Assembly (NCBI GenBank): GCA_016860845.1
Contig: BOKF01000007.1
Location: forward strand, 62,001 to 126,000
DNA length: 64,000 bases
Source: Chloroflexota bacterium
Lineage (GTDB): Bacteria; Chloroflexota; Anaerolineae; 4572-78; J111
Direction of reading: 5' to 3'
The notes under the pieces: generated by a model
Told to the model about the DNA's origin: nothing
What the model saw: only the letters and a program-made list of their open reading frames with translations
The model's database searches: none
In this document: piece by piece, positions 26,546 to 35,683 of the stretch
Layout: every line of letters starts with the position of its first letter
How positions within the stretch are numbered: position 1 is the first letter of the stretch
Position numbers and translations under genes: made by a program

Positions 26546-27763
26546 TTAGGCCAATACGGGCTGGCTCACGCCGTTGACCGAAACCGGCGCGGCGTGGGGA
26601 ATACCACAAAATTGCTCGTAATCAATTAACTGGGTGACGGTAGGATGAGTCCCGCAGACGGGGCAGTCAGGATTCTTGCGGACTTTGACCTCACGGAATT
26701 CGGCTTCCAGCGCATCGTACAGCAGCAGGCGGCCCACGAGCGGCTCGCCGATACCCAGGATCAATTTGATGGCCTCCACCGCTTCCAGGCTGCCGACGAT
26801 ACCGGGCAAGACGCCTAACACGCCGCCTTCAGCACAACTGGGCACTTCGCCGGGAGGGGGGGGATCGGGATAGAGGCAACGATAGCAGGGACCGCCGTTG
26901 GCCGTATCGAAGACCGTCACCTGGCCTTCAAAGCGGAAGATGCTGGCATCCACCAATTTCTTACCCAAGAGCACGCAGGCATCGTTGACCAGGTAACGGG
27001 TGGGGAAGTTGTCGGAGCCGTTGAGGACAATATCATACTGGCCAATGATGTCGAATGCGTTCTGGCTGGTCAACTGAGTCTGGTGGCCGATGACCTTAAC
27101 ATCGGGATTGAGTTGAGCGATGGTCCGGGCCGCCGACTCGACCTTGGGCTTGTCCACGTCTTCAAGCCGGTGGACGATCTGGCGCTGCAAGTTGCTGGTG
27201 TCTACCACGTCGAAATCCACGATGCCGATTTTGCCCACTCCGGCAGCCGCCAGGTAGATCGCCGCCGGGCTGCCCAACCCGCCCGCGCCGATCAGCAGCA
27301 CGCTAGCCCCAAGCAGTTGCAGTTGCCCTTCCTCACCTACTTCGGGCATGATCGTGTGGCGGTTGTAGCGATGGCGCTGGTCCTCGTTCAGAATTTGGGG
27401 TTTAGAAAACGGATAGCCCGCGTTCTTCCAGCCGTTGAAACCGCCCCTGACCGAAACCACGTTGGTATAGCCCAGCTCCTGCAAATCACGGGCAGCCAGC
27501 AGGCTGCGTGTGCCGCCGGCGCATGTGAGGGCGATGGGGTGGTCGCGGTCTGAGACCAGAGCTTCAACCCGCAGTTCCAAAAACCCACGCGGGATATGAA
27601 CCGAGCCTTTGATCCGGCCCTGGCTCCACTCATCCTGTTCCCGTATATCAATCACGGTTAAAGCTTCGCCGTCCTGTATGCGCTCGGCCAATTCATGGAC
27701 ATCAATCTCTTCAATTTCTCTTCTCAGCCGGGCAATCAGTTGGTCACTGGTGATATAGCTCAT
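26546..27763 (-). CDS. MoeZ/MoeB-like E1 adenylyltransferase with N-terminal rhodanese
   Basis: 405 residues. Residues ~20-115 are a rhodanese domain with active-site loop TCAGGTRS. Residues ~125-375 are a ThiF/MoeB E1 with RYNRHTIMPEVGEEGQ, ATP site IGAGGLGSPAAIYL, DNFPTRYLVND and zinc pairs CYRCLYP and CPVC. E1s of this kind adenylate the C-terminal glycine of a ubiquitin-like carrier and convert it to a thiocarboxylate. Rhodanese usually follows the E1 in MoeZ; here it is N-terminal. The carrier gene lies eight bases upstream in the transcript and cysM downstream. Confidence 0.9.
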   Translation of the reverse strand: MSYITSDQLIARLRREIEEIDVHELAERIQDGEALTVIDIREQDEWSQGRIKGSVHIPRGFLELRVEALVSDRDHPIALTCAGGTRSLLAARDLQELGYTNVVSVRGGFNGWKNAGYPFSKPQILNEDQRHRYNRHTIMPEVGEEGQLQLLGASVLLIGAGGLGSPAAIYLAAAGVGKIGIVDFDVVDTSNLQRQIVHRLEDVDKPKVESAARTIAQLNPDVKVIGHQTQLTSQNAFDIIGQYDIVLNGSDNFPTRYLVNDACVLLGKKLVDASIFRFEGQVTVFDTANGGPCYRCLYPDPPPPGEVPSCAEGGVLGVLPGIVGSLEAVEAIKLILGIGEPLVGRLLLYDALEAEFREVKVRKNPDCPVCGTHPTVTQLIDYEQFCGIPHAAPVSVNGVSQPVLA

Positions 27764-27771
27764 CGCTCCCC

Positions 27772-28047
27772 CTATCTGCCCCCAGCCATCGCCGGGATAA
27801 TCGAAACTTCGTCTTTGTCGGCCACGGGAGTATCGGCGCCCCGCAGGGTGCGGATTTCCTCATCGTTGACAAATACATTGACGTAGCGCTTAATCTGGCC
27901 GTCTTCATCCCACAGGCGCGATTGGATGCCCGGATAATGGGCTTCAAGATTGCCAAACAGTTCTCGAATGGTCGCCCCGCTGCCTTCAACTTTGCTCTGG
28001 CCATTGGTATATCGTCGCAGCGGGCTGGGAATTCGCACAGTTGTCAT
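27772..28047 (-). CDS. cysO: CysO/MoaD-like sulfur carrier protein ending GGR
   Basis: 91 residues, ubiquitin-like beta-grasp carrier with TVRIPSPLRRYTNGQ, LWDEDGQIKRYVNVFVN and EVSIIPAMAGGR. Homology to CysO is suggested by this C-terminal sequence and by the operon order carrier-E1-cysM. The diglycine is followed by one arginine, checked codon by codon, so the activating enzyme cannot use the gene product unless the residue is trimmed. Mycobacteria have a JAMM protease (Mec) in this pathway; none is visible here. A leader with terminator precedes the gene. Confidence 0.85.
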   Translation of the reverse strand: MTTVRIPSPLRRYTNGQSKVEGSGATIRELFGNLEAHYPGIQSRLWDEDGQIKRYVNVFVNDEEIRTLRGADTPVADKDEVSIIPAMAGGR

Positions 28048-28112
28048 TTGTAATTAGTCTCTCCTTTAATAATTTTTCATTAGGTTCCGGGTGGCTTCAC
28101 AGCCAATTTCTG

Positions 28113-28153
28113 CAAACAAAAAGGCTCATCGCATGCATAGAGACGATGAGCCT
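28113..28153 (-). terminator. terminator-like hairpin in the cysO leader (possible attenuator)
   Basis: Read on the minus strand, aggctcatcg pairs with cgatgagcct (10 bp exact) and is followed by TTTTTGTTTG, a typical intrinsic terminator. It lies 66 bases before the cysO start, so a transcript from upstream would have to read through it. Confidence 0.75.
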
Positions 28154-28210
28154 GACTTAATAAGTAATGTATTGAGTTTAGTTATGATACAGGAATAAAT
28201 TTTGCTGAGA

Positions 28211-28310
28211 GTCTCATCGTCGTTGTTGCACGGCGATGCGGGCTACCGCAGCCCTCACTCTCAAACGCCGAGAGCGGGGCTACCGCGCCCGCTTACTACA
28301 TGTGCAAAGT
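28211..28310 (-). promoter_or_regulatory. structured RNA leader upstream of cysO (class unknown)
   Basis: On the minus strand this segment has two GC-rich hairpins around the shared motif gcggtagccc, then GACGATGAG (from 28221 to 28213). That 9-mer is fully complementary to CTCATCGTC in the 5' arm of the downstream terminator, so an alternative antiterminator can form. It matches no riboswitch class I know. The 28048-28464 gap otherwise shows the 28417-28455 repeat and no gene. Confidence 0.45.
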
Positions 28311-28416
28311 TCAATAAAATTTGCGGTAAAAAGAGTCATAGTTTCCATATTCATCGGACGAGGCAAGAGGCGCATATCTTACCCCACTCAACCCAATCGG
28401 TCAAATATAGATAGCT

Positions 28417-28455
28417 GGAAGGCTGGAAGAAGCTTTTCCAACCCTCCAGCCTTCC
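28417..28455. repeat. inverted repeat (ggaaggctgga family)
   Basis: ggaaggctgga (28417-28427) and tccagccttcc (28445-28455), exact 11 bp. The right side continues ccttccaaccttcc, the same 14-mer as inside the subtilase gene at about 55470-55511. Confidence 0.8.
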
Positions 28456-28464
28456 AACCTTCCA

Positions 28465-28776
28465 TCAAAAGAAGCCCAACAGAGTCGGGTCTTCCATCAT
28501 TTCAGGATTCCACTGCTCCGGCAGCACCTCGACCTTCGTATCGCGCCCGGCCGCCTTTTCAGAGGTCTCTTTGACTTGCTGCACCAGCCACGGCCCGTAG
28601 GGGCAGAACGGCGTGGTGAGCAACATTCTGACCACCACCGGAGTGCTGTCCAGGTCAATTTCTCTAATCAGCCCCAGGGCGACCACATCCAGATGGAGTT
28701 CAGGATCGAGCACACCTCGCAGCGCGTCCCGCACTTCTTCATCTGTCACATTATTGGCTTTGGTTTCGTCAGACAT
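28465..28776 (-). CDS. MIP18/DUF59 family metal-sulfur cluster assembly protein
   Basis: 103 residues from ATG 28776 (GGAGAGA ribosome binding site). VTDEEVRDALRGVLDPELHLDVVALGLIREI and LLTTPFCPYGP match the DUF59 fold (PaaD/SufT/Cia2), with the conserved cysteine in PFCPYGP. Family members mature Fe-S proteins. It is the last gene of the minus-strand suf cluster. A second DUF59 domain exists at the N-terminus of the Mrp protein in this window. A longer reading frame to 28869 is discounted because it runs through a repeat. Confidence 0.87.
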   Translation of the reverse strand: MSDETKANNVTDEEVRDALRGVLDPELHLDVVALGLIREIDLDSTPVVVRMLLTTPFCPYGPWLVQQVKETSEKAAGRDTKVEVLPEQWNPEMMEDPTLLGFF

Positions 28777-28795
28777 AATCTCTCCTTCAAAAAAG

Positions 28796-28842
28796 TAGAC
28801 GGTAGACAGTAGGCAGTAGACAGGGGTAGCATACCTGCTACC
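28796..28842. repeat. tandem gtagac/gtaggc units with a small hairpin
   Basis: Four related units (gtagacg, gtagaca, gtaggca, gtagaca) at 28796-28822 are followed by ggtagca/tgctacc (28825-28842), a 7-bp stem. It lies between the Rieske and MIP18 genes. Confidence 0.6.
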
Positions 28843-28886
28843 TTGCGACCCCCGCCGGGTGCTCCGCACTCGGCAGTACCTTTTTC

Positions 28887-29198
28887 TTATTCTTTCGGCG
28901 CGATCAAAATATCATCGTCCTCAATCTTAACTTCATACAGCGGCACCGGGGAGAAGGCAGGCATGGTCTGCTGGCCGGTTTTGATATTAAACCGCGCCCC
29001 GTGCCGGGGACAGACCACGCAGTCACCCTCTAAATGGCCTTCGACCAGCGGGCCGCCATCGTGGGTACAGACATCGGAAATAGCATAAAACTCGCCGTTT
29101 AGGTTGAAGAGACCCACGTCATCATCTTCATACTCGACCAGCATCGTTTCGCCAGGAGCAAGATCTGAAGTTTTGGCTACTTTGATGAATTTTGACAT
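28887..29198 (-). CDS. Rieske-type [2Fe-2S] ferredoxin
   Basis: 103 residues. Both cluster-binding boxes are complete: CTHDGG at ~43-48 and CPRHGARF at ~63-70. VAKTSDLAPGETMLVEYEDDDV starts the fold. This is the soluble Rieske ferredoxin often annotated as a non-heme oxygenase ferredoxin subunit; in suf clusters of Gram-positive-like bacteria it may act as an electron donor or reporter of assembly. Located six bases from the sufU gene. Confidence 0.9.
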   Translation of the reverse strand: MSKFIKVAKTSDLAPGETMLVEYEDDDVGLFNLNGEFYAISDVCTHDGGPLVEGHLEGDCVVCPRHGARFNIKTGQQTMPAFSPVPLYEVKIEDDDILIAPKE

Positions 29199-29204
29199 TA
29201 TTCT

Positions 29205-29609
29205 CTACCACTCCTCGTCGTCGGTATTCCAATCTTCTTCACTCAGGCCATAAGCTCCGGCTTTCAGCACCTTCAGCGAGAGCAGGGCGCACTTCAGGCG
29301 TACCGGGCCAATTTCGATGCCCAAGGCTTCCAAAATCTGCTCTTTGCCGATCTGTTTGGCTTCCTCCAGCGATTTACCCTGGATCATTTCCGTCAGCATG
29401 CTGGCGCTGGCCTGGCTGATAGCGCAACCTTTGCCGGTAAAGGCGACCTGATCAATGATGTTGTTCTCGTTCACGTGCAGCTCCAGCCGAATCACGTCGC
29501 CGCAGAGGGGATTGTGTTCCTCGTGCGAGTGGGTCGGATGCTCCAGCTTGCCCGCGTTGCGCGGATGGCGATAGTGGTCTAAGATATTTTCCCGATAGAA
29601 GTCGTCCAT
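29205..29609 (-). CDS. sufU: Fe-S scaffold/sulfur acceptor SufU-like (copy 1)
   Basis: 134 residues with YRENILDHYRHPRNAGKL and three conserved cysteines in NPLCGDVI, GKGCAISQAS and RLKCALLSL. It accepts persulfide sulfur from SufS or holds nascent clusters. The C-terminus is acidic (EEDWNTDDEEW). It is a paralogue of the gene at 31137-31538, on the other side of sufS. Confidence 0.9.
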   Translation of the reverse strand: MDDFYRENILDHYRHPRNAGKLEHPTHSHEEHNPLCGDVIRLELHVNENNIIDQVAFTGKGCAISQASASMLTEMIQGKSLEEAKQIGKEQILEALGIEIGPVRLKCALLSLKVLKAGAYGLSEEDWNTDDEEW

Positions 29610-29629
29610 AATACCAACCCATAAACCTT

Positions 29630-29818
29630 TTAAACAGTTGGGATAGGTTCGTTATTAGCCAGACGGTCTTCAAGATGAAGACGAATGGCATCTTCAATAT
29701 TATCTATGGCTTCTTCATAAGAGTCGCCTTGAGTGTAACAACCTTGCAACAGAGGGCAAAACACAAAACATCCATCTTCATTTTTTTCGATTACGACCGG
29801 CAATACGAACTTCTGCAT
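29630..29818 (-). CDS. orphan HicB-family protein
   Basis: 62 residues. VIEKNEDGCFVFCPLLQGCYTQGDSYEEAIDNIEDAI is the partial RNase-H-like HicB/UPF0150 fold. HicB normally neutralises the mRNA interferase HicA and carries a C-terminal DNA-binding domain; here that domain is absent and no hicA is found nearby. It sits between sufS and sufU copy 1 and presumably is transcribed with them. Probably a solitary HicB-like protein, not a full toxin-antitoxin pair. Confidence 0.8.
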   Translation of the reverse strand: MQKFVLPVVIEKNEDGCFVFCPLLQGCYTQGDSYEEAIDNIEDAIRLHLEDRLANNEPIPTV

Positions 29819-29856
29819 GACTCACCCCTTTTCAATCTTCAACGCATTTGCCCTTT

Positions 29857-31083
29857 TCATCTTCCCAGAAGATCCCTTGTCTTATCTAACCCTTCCGCCA
29901 GCCGATTCACTTCCTGTGGCGTGTTATAAACGTAGAAACTGGCGCGGGCCGTCGCCTGCAGGCCAAGCTTATCATGCAGCGGCATGGCGCAGTGATGTCC
30001 GGCCCGGACACAGATCCCTTCGCCGTCCAGCACGGCGGCGATATCGTGGGGGTGGATGTCGCCCAGGGTAAAGGCCACCGCTCCGCCTCGCGCCGTCGGG
30101 TCGTGCGGGCCGTAGATGCGAATACCCTCCACCTGGCTGAGCCGGTCAAAGGCATACGTGGTCAGCTCAATCTCGTGGAGGCGGACATTGTGCATCCCTA
30201 TTTCATTCAAATAATCCACCGCCGCCCCCAGGCCGACCACTTCGGCGATAGCCGGCGTACCAGCCTCGAATTTCCAGGGCAGCTCATTCCACTCACACCC
30301 GTCGAAAGTAACTTTCTTGATCATGTCGCCGCCGGTCAGAAAAGGCGGCATGTCGGCCAGAATTTCTTTGCGCGCCCACAAGACACCGATGCCGGTCGGC
30401 CCCAGCATTTTGTGGCCGGAAAAGGCCAGGAAATCACAATCAAAGGCCTGGACATCGGTGGGCATGTGAGGTACAGCCTGCGCCCCATCCAGCAGCACCA
30501 GCGCCCCAACAGCGTGTGCTTTTTGCACAATCTCGCCCACTGGCGTGACCGTACCCAGCACATTGCTCATCTGGGTAATGGCGACCAGCTTGACCGCCGG
30601 AGTCAGCCAGGCATTAAAAGTAGCCATGTCCAGATAGCCGTGCTCGTCAACCGGAATGTATTTGACGGTAGTTCCCGTTCGGGCGGCCAACTGCTGCCAG
30701 GGGATCAGGTTGGCATGGTGCTCCATCTCGCTGGTCAGGATGACATCGCCGGCCTTGAGGTTGGTCAGCCCCCAGCTATAGGCCACCAAGTTGATGCTTT
30801 CGGTGGCGTTGCGGGTAAAAATAACTTCCCGCCAGCTACGGGCATTGATGAAGCGGCCCACTTTCTTACGTGCCGTCTCGTAAGCTTCGGAGGCCTTCTC
30901 GCTGATCTGGTAGATGCCACGATGAACATTCGCGTGATACTCGCGATAGTAGGTATTCATCGCTTCAATGACACACAACGGTTTTTGCGAGCTGGCGGTG
31001 CTGTCAAGATATATTAACGGCTTGCCATTTACTTGTTGTTGCAGGATCGGAAAATCCTGGCGAATTCGTTGAACATCAAACAT
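29857..31083 (-). CDS. sufS: cysteine desulfurase
   Basis: 408 residues from ATG 31083, matching the family start FDVQRIRQDFPIL. PLP lysine in FSGHKMLGPTG, HANVHRGIYQIS, TRNATESINLV, SEMEHHANLIPW, and the persulfide-forming cysteine in VRAGHHCAMPLHD. It moves sulfur from cysteine to SufU. An upstream extension to 31125 is rejected. Flanked by both SufU paralogues. Confidence 0.95.
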   Translation of the reverse strand: MFDVQRIRQDFPILQQQVNGKPLIYLDSTASSQKPLCVIEAMNTYYREYHANVHRGIYQISEKASEAYETARKKVGRFINARSWREVIFTRNATESINLVAYSWGLTNLKAGDVILTSEMEHHANLIPWQQLAARTGTTVKYIPVDEHGYLDMATFNAWLTPAVKLVAITQMSNVLGTVTPVGEIVQKAHAVGALVLLDGAQAVPHMPTDVQAFDCDFLAFSGHKMLGPTGIGVLWARKEILADMPPFLTGGDMIKKVTFDGCEWNELPWKFEAGTPAIAEVVGLGAAVDYLNEIGMHNVRLHEIELTTYAFDRLSQVEGIRIYGPHDPTARGGAVAFTLGDIHPHDIAAVLDGEGICVRAGHHCAMPLHDKLGLQATARASFYVYNTPQEVNRLAEGLDKTRDLLGR

Positions 31084-31100
31084 GAAATTTAGCTCCAGGC

Positions 31101-31156
31101 AAGTAGCAAAATAGCAGGGTCGCACCTGACTTTATGCTACTTTGCTACCCTGCTAT
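31101..31156. repeat. palindromic element overlapping the 3' end of sufU copy 2
   Basis: atagcagggt (31111-31120) pairs with accctgctat (31147-31156), and gtagcaaa (31103-31110) with tttgctac (31141-31148). The right arm encodes the last residues SRVAK and leads into the stop of the sufU copy 2 gene. Confidence 0.7.
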
Positions 31157-31538
31157 CCTGTGCCTCATAATATTTTTGAATCGCATTTTTGAGCGTACTC
31201 AGGCTCAAGGTAGCGCAACGCACCCGGGTCAAGACAATATCCCGGCCCAACTCTTCAATCAGGTCATTATAGTCTATGGCCTCTATTTCAGCAAGGGTTT
31301 TGCCTTGCACCTTGTCCAGCAAGATAGAAGCCGAGGCCTGGCTGATGGTGCAGCCTTCCCCCTCAAACTGAATTTGTTCAACGCGATCCTGTTCGTCCAC
31401 GTTGAGATAGATCGTGATCGAGTCGCCGCAACTGGGGTTGCCGCCGCTCATCACCACATCGGCCCCGGCAATAGCGCCGCGATGGCGCGGCGCGTCGAAA
31501 TGTTCAAGAAGCTTCTCAATGTATTGTTGTCGGTCCAT
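31137..31538 (-). CDS. sufU: Fe-S scaffold/sulfur acceptor SufU-like (copy 2)
   Basis: 133 residues, RQQYIEKLLEHFDAPRHRG, with cysteines in NPSCGDSI, GEGCTISQAS and RVRCATLSL. Clearly paralogous to copy 1, but with a different N-terminus and tail. It lies immediately upstream of sufS on the same strand. Two copies flanking the desulfurase suggest division of labour (sulfur transfer versus scaffold), which is inference. The C-terminal tail is encoded by a repeat arm. Confidence 0.9.
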   Translation of the reverse strand: MDRQQYIEKLLEHFDAPRHRGAIAGADVVMSGGNPSCGDSITIYLNVDEQDRVEQIQFEGEGCTISQASASILLDKVQGKTLAEIEAIDYNDLIEELGRDIVLTRVRCATLSLSTLKNAIQKYYEAQDSRVAK

Positions 31539-31600
31539 AGATTTTTGATAAAAAGGGGGCTTCGCGGCCTCTTGCCCCTTTGCCCCCAGGATTAGAGGCC

Positions 31601-31650
31601 AGGATTAGGAGATTAGGAGTTTTTATTTTATCCCCAAATCTCCAAATCCC
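31601..31650. repeat. second copy of the gggattaggagattt element (degenerate)
   Basis: aggattaggagattaggagt at 31601-31620, then an AT-rich loop and aaatctccaaatccc (31636-31650). Shares ttttatccccaaatctcc with the copy at 25406-25455, but arms pair imperfectly. Confidence 0.75.
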
Positions 31651-31694
31651 GGCTACTTGCCTCAATACGGCTTATGGTAAATGTTCATAAAAAG

Positions 31695-32543
<849 letters not shown>

Positions 32544-32649
32544 TTTCTACTCCCTTTCAGTAAATCTTAGGATCAGTTGCGGCTTTGGCCGCCATTTTAT
32601 TTAAGCTCCAATTGTATTTGGTCATGTAAAACCATGGACTCGAAAAACC

Positions 32650-32729
32650 AGGTGACAGGCACTTTTCAGTGCTAATACAGGCACTCTTTGTTCAAATAGG
32701 CCCTTTAGCCCGATAAGTGCCTGTCACCT
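32650..32729. repeat. inverted repeat (aggtgacaggcactt family); only structure in the 32544-32906 gap
   Basis: Exact 15-bp inverted repeat aggtgacaggcactt (32650-32664) and aagtgcctgtcacct (32715-32729). Related to 7033-7080. The rest of the 32544-32906 gap shows no convincing gene. Confidence 0.85.
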
Positions 32730-32906
32730 TAATCCTGACTACCCTGGCTTACCGACAACAACACAAACTGGAGCGACGGGAGTATTTCATAGTCCGCGCG
32801 CTCATCTTTTAACTCTCCCCTCTTGGTTAAATGTTGCTCAACGCATCATTTTCTTGAATGTAGTGAGCAATACGGTGACTCGGCTGGGGTTCTCTCGAAA
32901 ATTGGA

Positions 32907-34268
32907 CTAATCACCAATCTTGGCCGAAACAGTGTTAAACAGCTTTTCGCGCACGCGCTCGTTATACATGCGGTCGAACACCTTATAGAAAAAGCCTTCG
33001 ACCACCATGCGCACCGCCGTGTTGCGCGAAATCCCCCGGCTCATCAGGTAAAAGATGTACTCTTCATCAATCTTGCCAATCGTTGCCCCGTGCGAAGCGC
33101 GCACATCGTTGGCGTCAATCTCCAGGCTGGGGATGGCGTCGGCGCGGGCGCTGTGATCCAGAATGAGGTTTTCACTTTTGAGATAAGAGTTTGTCTGCTG
33201 GCCCGTCGGCTCGATTTTAATCAAGCCGGTGAAAACGCTGCGGCTCTTGTCTTTTACCGCCCCATGTAGCAACAGATCGCCACCGGTAGATGTGCCGATG
33301 TGGTGGATCAAGCAGTCCACATCCAGATGCTGCTTGCCCTGCATAAAATAGACGCCGTTGAACTCCATCGAAGCCCCGTTGCCGGGCAGCTCGCTGTCAA
33401 AGTAGCTCTTGGTCAAGCGCCCGCCCAGTTGGCCGGTTTCCCAGATCACAGTGCTGTCATTCTGGCCCACCGAGCGCTTGATATTGAAGTTGTACACGTC
33501 CTCACCCCAGCGCTGCACGTCTACGTAGCGCAATTGCGCACCGGCCTGGGCGTAAATTTCCACTACGCCCGCGTTCAAAGCCTGGCCATGCTCGCTGTGC
33601 GAAATCGCTTCTTCGATGTAGGTCGCCTGGCTGTGGCGTTCGGCCACAATCAGGGTGCGCGGGAAGATGGCGCTGCCTTCGCCTTCCAGGATGAGGGCAG
33701 TTTGGAAGGGATGCTCTACTTCCACTTCTTTAGGAATGTACAGAAAGACGCCGCCCCGCCACAAGGCGCTGTTGAGCGCGGCAAACTTGCTGTTCGACGG
33801 CGGCACGGCCTGTGTACCCAGGTATTTTTGAACTAGGTCGGCATGCTCCACGACCGCTTCTGCCAGGCTGGTGAAGATCACCCCTTGCTCGGCCAGGGCC
33901 GGGTCAAGTTCCCGGTAGACCAGACGGTCGTTGGCGATGACAATCCGCCCCGCCGCCGGGTATTTTTCTTCGAGCGCGTCGCGCACATCCGCCGGCAGGT
34001 CGTTCAACGATGTAGCCCGCACGGAGGATGGTCCGGCCAGATTGAATTTTTCCCAGCGGATTTTGCGCAGATCGGTCCGCCGCCAATCCTCGTCAGAGGT
34101 CGTCGGCAGAGGCGTTTCTTCAAATACCGTCCAGGCCACCTGGCGCTTTTCCTTGAGCCAGACTGGCTCGTTGGCCGAGATGGCCTCGACGCTGCTGCGG
34201 GTGAAAACTCCGGCTTGGAGTAACTTGTCAGAGGATTTGCTTGGAGAGGTTAAAACTTGTGCCGCCAT
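32907..34268 (-). CDS. sufD: Fe-S cluster assembly protein SufD
   Basis: 453 residues. The beta-helix core carries YFDSELPGNGASMEFNGVYF, HHIGTSTGGDLLLHGAVKDK, SRSVFTGLIKIEP and SHGATIGKIDEEYIFYLMSRG, the shared SufB/SufD C-terminal signature. N-terminal EPVWLKEKRQVAWTVFEETP matches SufD. It partners SufB and SufC in the scaffold complex. Its start is one base from the sufB stop, so it is translationally linked. Confidence 0.94.
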   Translation of the reverse strand: MAAQVLTSPSKSSDKLLQAGVFTRSSVEAISANEPVWLKEKRQVAWTVFEETPLPTTSDEDWRRTDLRKIRWEKFNLAGPSSVRATSLNDLPADVRDALEEKYPAAGRIVIANDRLVYRELDPALAEQGVIFTSLAEAVVEHADLVQKYLGTQAVPPSNSKFAALNSALWRGGVFLYIPKEVEVEHPFQTALILEGEGSAIFPRTLIVAERHSQATYIEEAISHSEHGQALNAGVVEIYAQAGAQLRYVDVQRWGEDVYNFNIKRSVGQNDSTVIWETGQLGGRLTKSYFDSELPGNGASMEFNGVYFMQGKQHLDVDCLIHHIGTSTGGDLLLHGAVKDKSRSVFTGLIKIEPTGQQTNSYLKSENLILDHSARADAIPSLEIDANDVRASHGATIGKIDEEYIFYLMSRGISRNTAVRMVVEGFFYKVFDRMYNERVREKLFNTVSAKIGD

Positions 34269-34269
34269 A

Positions 34270-35682
34270 TTAGCCTACTGACCCCTCCATTTCCATTTCG
34301 ATCAGGCGATTCATTTCCAGGGCGTACTCCATCGGCAGCTCCTTGACAATCGGCTCGATGAAGCCGCTAACAATCATGTTGGCGGCCTGGTCCTCAGGAA
34401 TCCCCCGGCTCATCAGGTAGAAAAGCTGCTCTTCGGACACTTTGGAGACGCTGGCCTCGTGGCCGATAGAGACATCCTGCTCCTCGATTTCGATATAGGG
34501 GAAGGTATCGGAAGCAGAGTCTTCGTCCAGAATCAGGGCGTCGCAAACCACATTGCTCTTGCTGTTGACCGCGCCCGGTGCGACTTTGATCAAGCCACGA
34601 TAGGTCGTGCGCCCGCCGCCCTTGCTGATAGATTTGCTGGTGATGACCGAGCTGGTGTTCGGCGCGGCATGCACAATCTTGCCGCCGGCATCCTGAAGCT
34701 GGCCTTTGCCGGCAAAGGCAATGGACAGAACTTCGCCGTGCGCGCCCGGCTCCATCAGCCAGACGGCCGGGTACTTCATGGTCAATTTGGAACCGAGATT
34801 GCCGTCCACCCACTCCATCGTCGCGTTTTTGAAGGCCTGAGCGCGTTTGGTGACCAGGTTGTAAACGTTGTGGCTCCAGTTCTGGATGGTCGAGTAGCGG
34901 CAGCGGCCCTTCTCTTTGACAATGATTTCGACGACGGCGCTGTGCAGGCTGTCGGTTGAGTAGGTCGGCGCGGTGCAGCCCTCGACGTAGTGGACGTAAG
35001 CGCCTTCGTCTACGATAATCAGGGTCCGCTCGAACTGGCCCATATTTTTGGCGTTGATACGGAAGTAGGCTTGCAGGGGCAGGTCAACGTGAATTCCTTT
35101 AGGCACATAAATAAAGCTGCCGCCCGACCAGACTGCTGTATTCAGCGCGGCAAATTTGTTATCTTCCGGCGGCACAACGGTGCTGAAATATTCCCGCACA
35201 ATGTCGGGATGCTCGCGCAGGCCGGCGTCCATATCGAGGAAGATAACGCCCTTCTTTTCTAGGTCTTCGATGATGCTGTGGTAGACCACTTCGCTCTCGT
35301 ACTGGGCGCCGACGCCGGCCAGGAATTTCTGCTCGGCTTCGGGGATGCCCAGCCGGTCGAAGGTTTTACGGATGTCTTCGGGCACGTCGTCCCAGGATTT
35401 GAAGGCCTGGTCGGCCTCAACCGGCTTGATGTAGTAGTAGATGTCGTTGAAGTCAATGGTGTTGAGGTTGCCGCGCCCGCCCCACTGCGGCATCGGGCGT
35501 TCCATAAAGTGGCGATAGCCGCGCAGCCGCAGCTCCAGCATCCACTCCGGCTCTTTCTTCATCCAGGAAATTTCACGGACAATATCCTCGTCCAGCCCCT
35601 TGCGTGCTCTAAAGGCGTAATTCTCAGGGACGCTGAAACCGTATTTATAATCGTCAAGATTGACATCAAAGGTTGTTGCCAT
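34270..35682 (-). CDS. sufB: Fe-S cluster assembly protein SufB
   Basis: 470 residues. [20 protein letters not shown], the ISYYSTIVPP-like segment [37 protein letters not shown] with the conserved cysteine, and [20 protein letters not shown] identify SufB. It is the main scaffold on which a [4Fe-4S] cluster is built. One base follows the sufC stop, so C-B-D form one compact transcript. Confidence 0.96.
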   Translation of the reverse strand: MATTFDVNLDDYKYGFSVPENYAFRARKGLDEDIVREISWMKKEPEWMLELRLRGYRHFMERPMPQWGGRGNLNTIDFNDIYYYIKPVEADQAFKSWDDVPEDIRKTFDRLGIPEAEQKFLAGVGAQYESEVVYHSIIEDLEKKGVIFLDMDAGLREHPDIVREYFSTVVPPEDNKFAALNTAVWSGGSFIYVPKGIHVDLPLQAYFRINAKNMGQFERTLIIVDEGAYVHYVEGCTAPTYSTDSLHSAVVEIIVKEKGRCRYSTIQNWSHNVYNLVTKRAQAFKNATMEWVDGNLGSKLTMKYPAVWLMEPGAHGEVLSIAFAGKGQLQDAGGKIVHAAPNTSSVITSKSISKGGGRTTYRGLIKVAPGAVNSKSNVVCDALILDEDSASDTFPYIEIEEQDVSIGHEASVSKVSEEQLFYLMSRGIPEDQAANMIVSGFIEPIVKELPMEYALEMNRLIEMEMEGSVG

Positions 35683-35683
35683 G

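Noticed and set aside
29630..29818. Complete HicAB toxin-antitoxin system
   Set aside because: No HicA-like frame is found beside the HicB-like gene on either strand.
29974..31017. Forward frame of 347 codons
   Set aside because: Antisense to sufS, a clear cysteine desulfurase; no motifs of its own.
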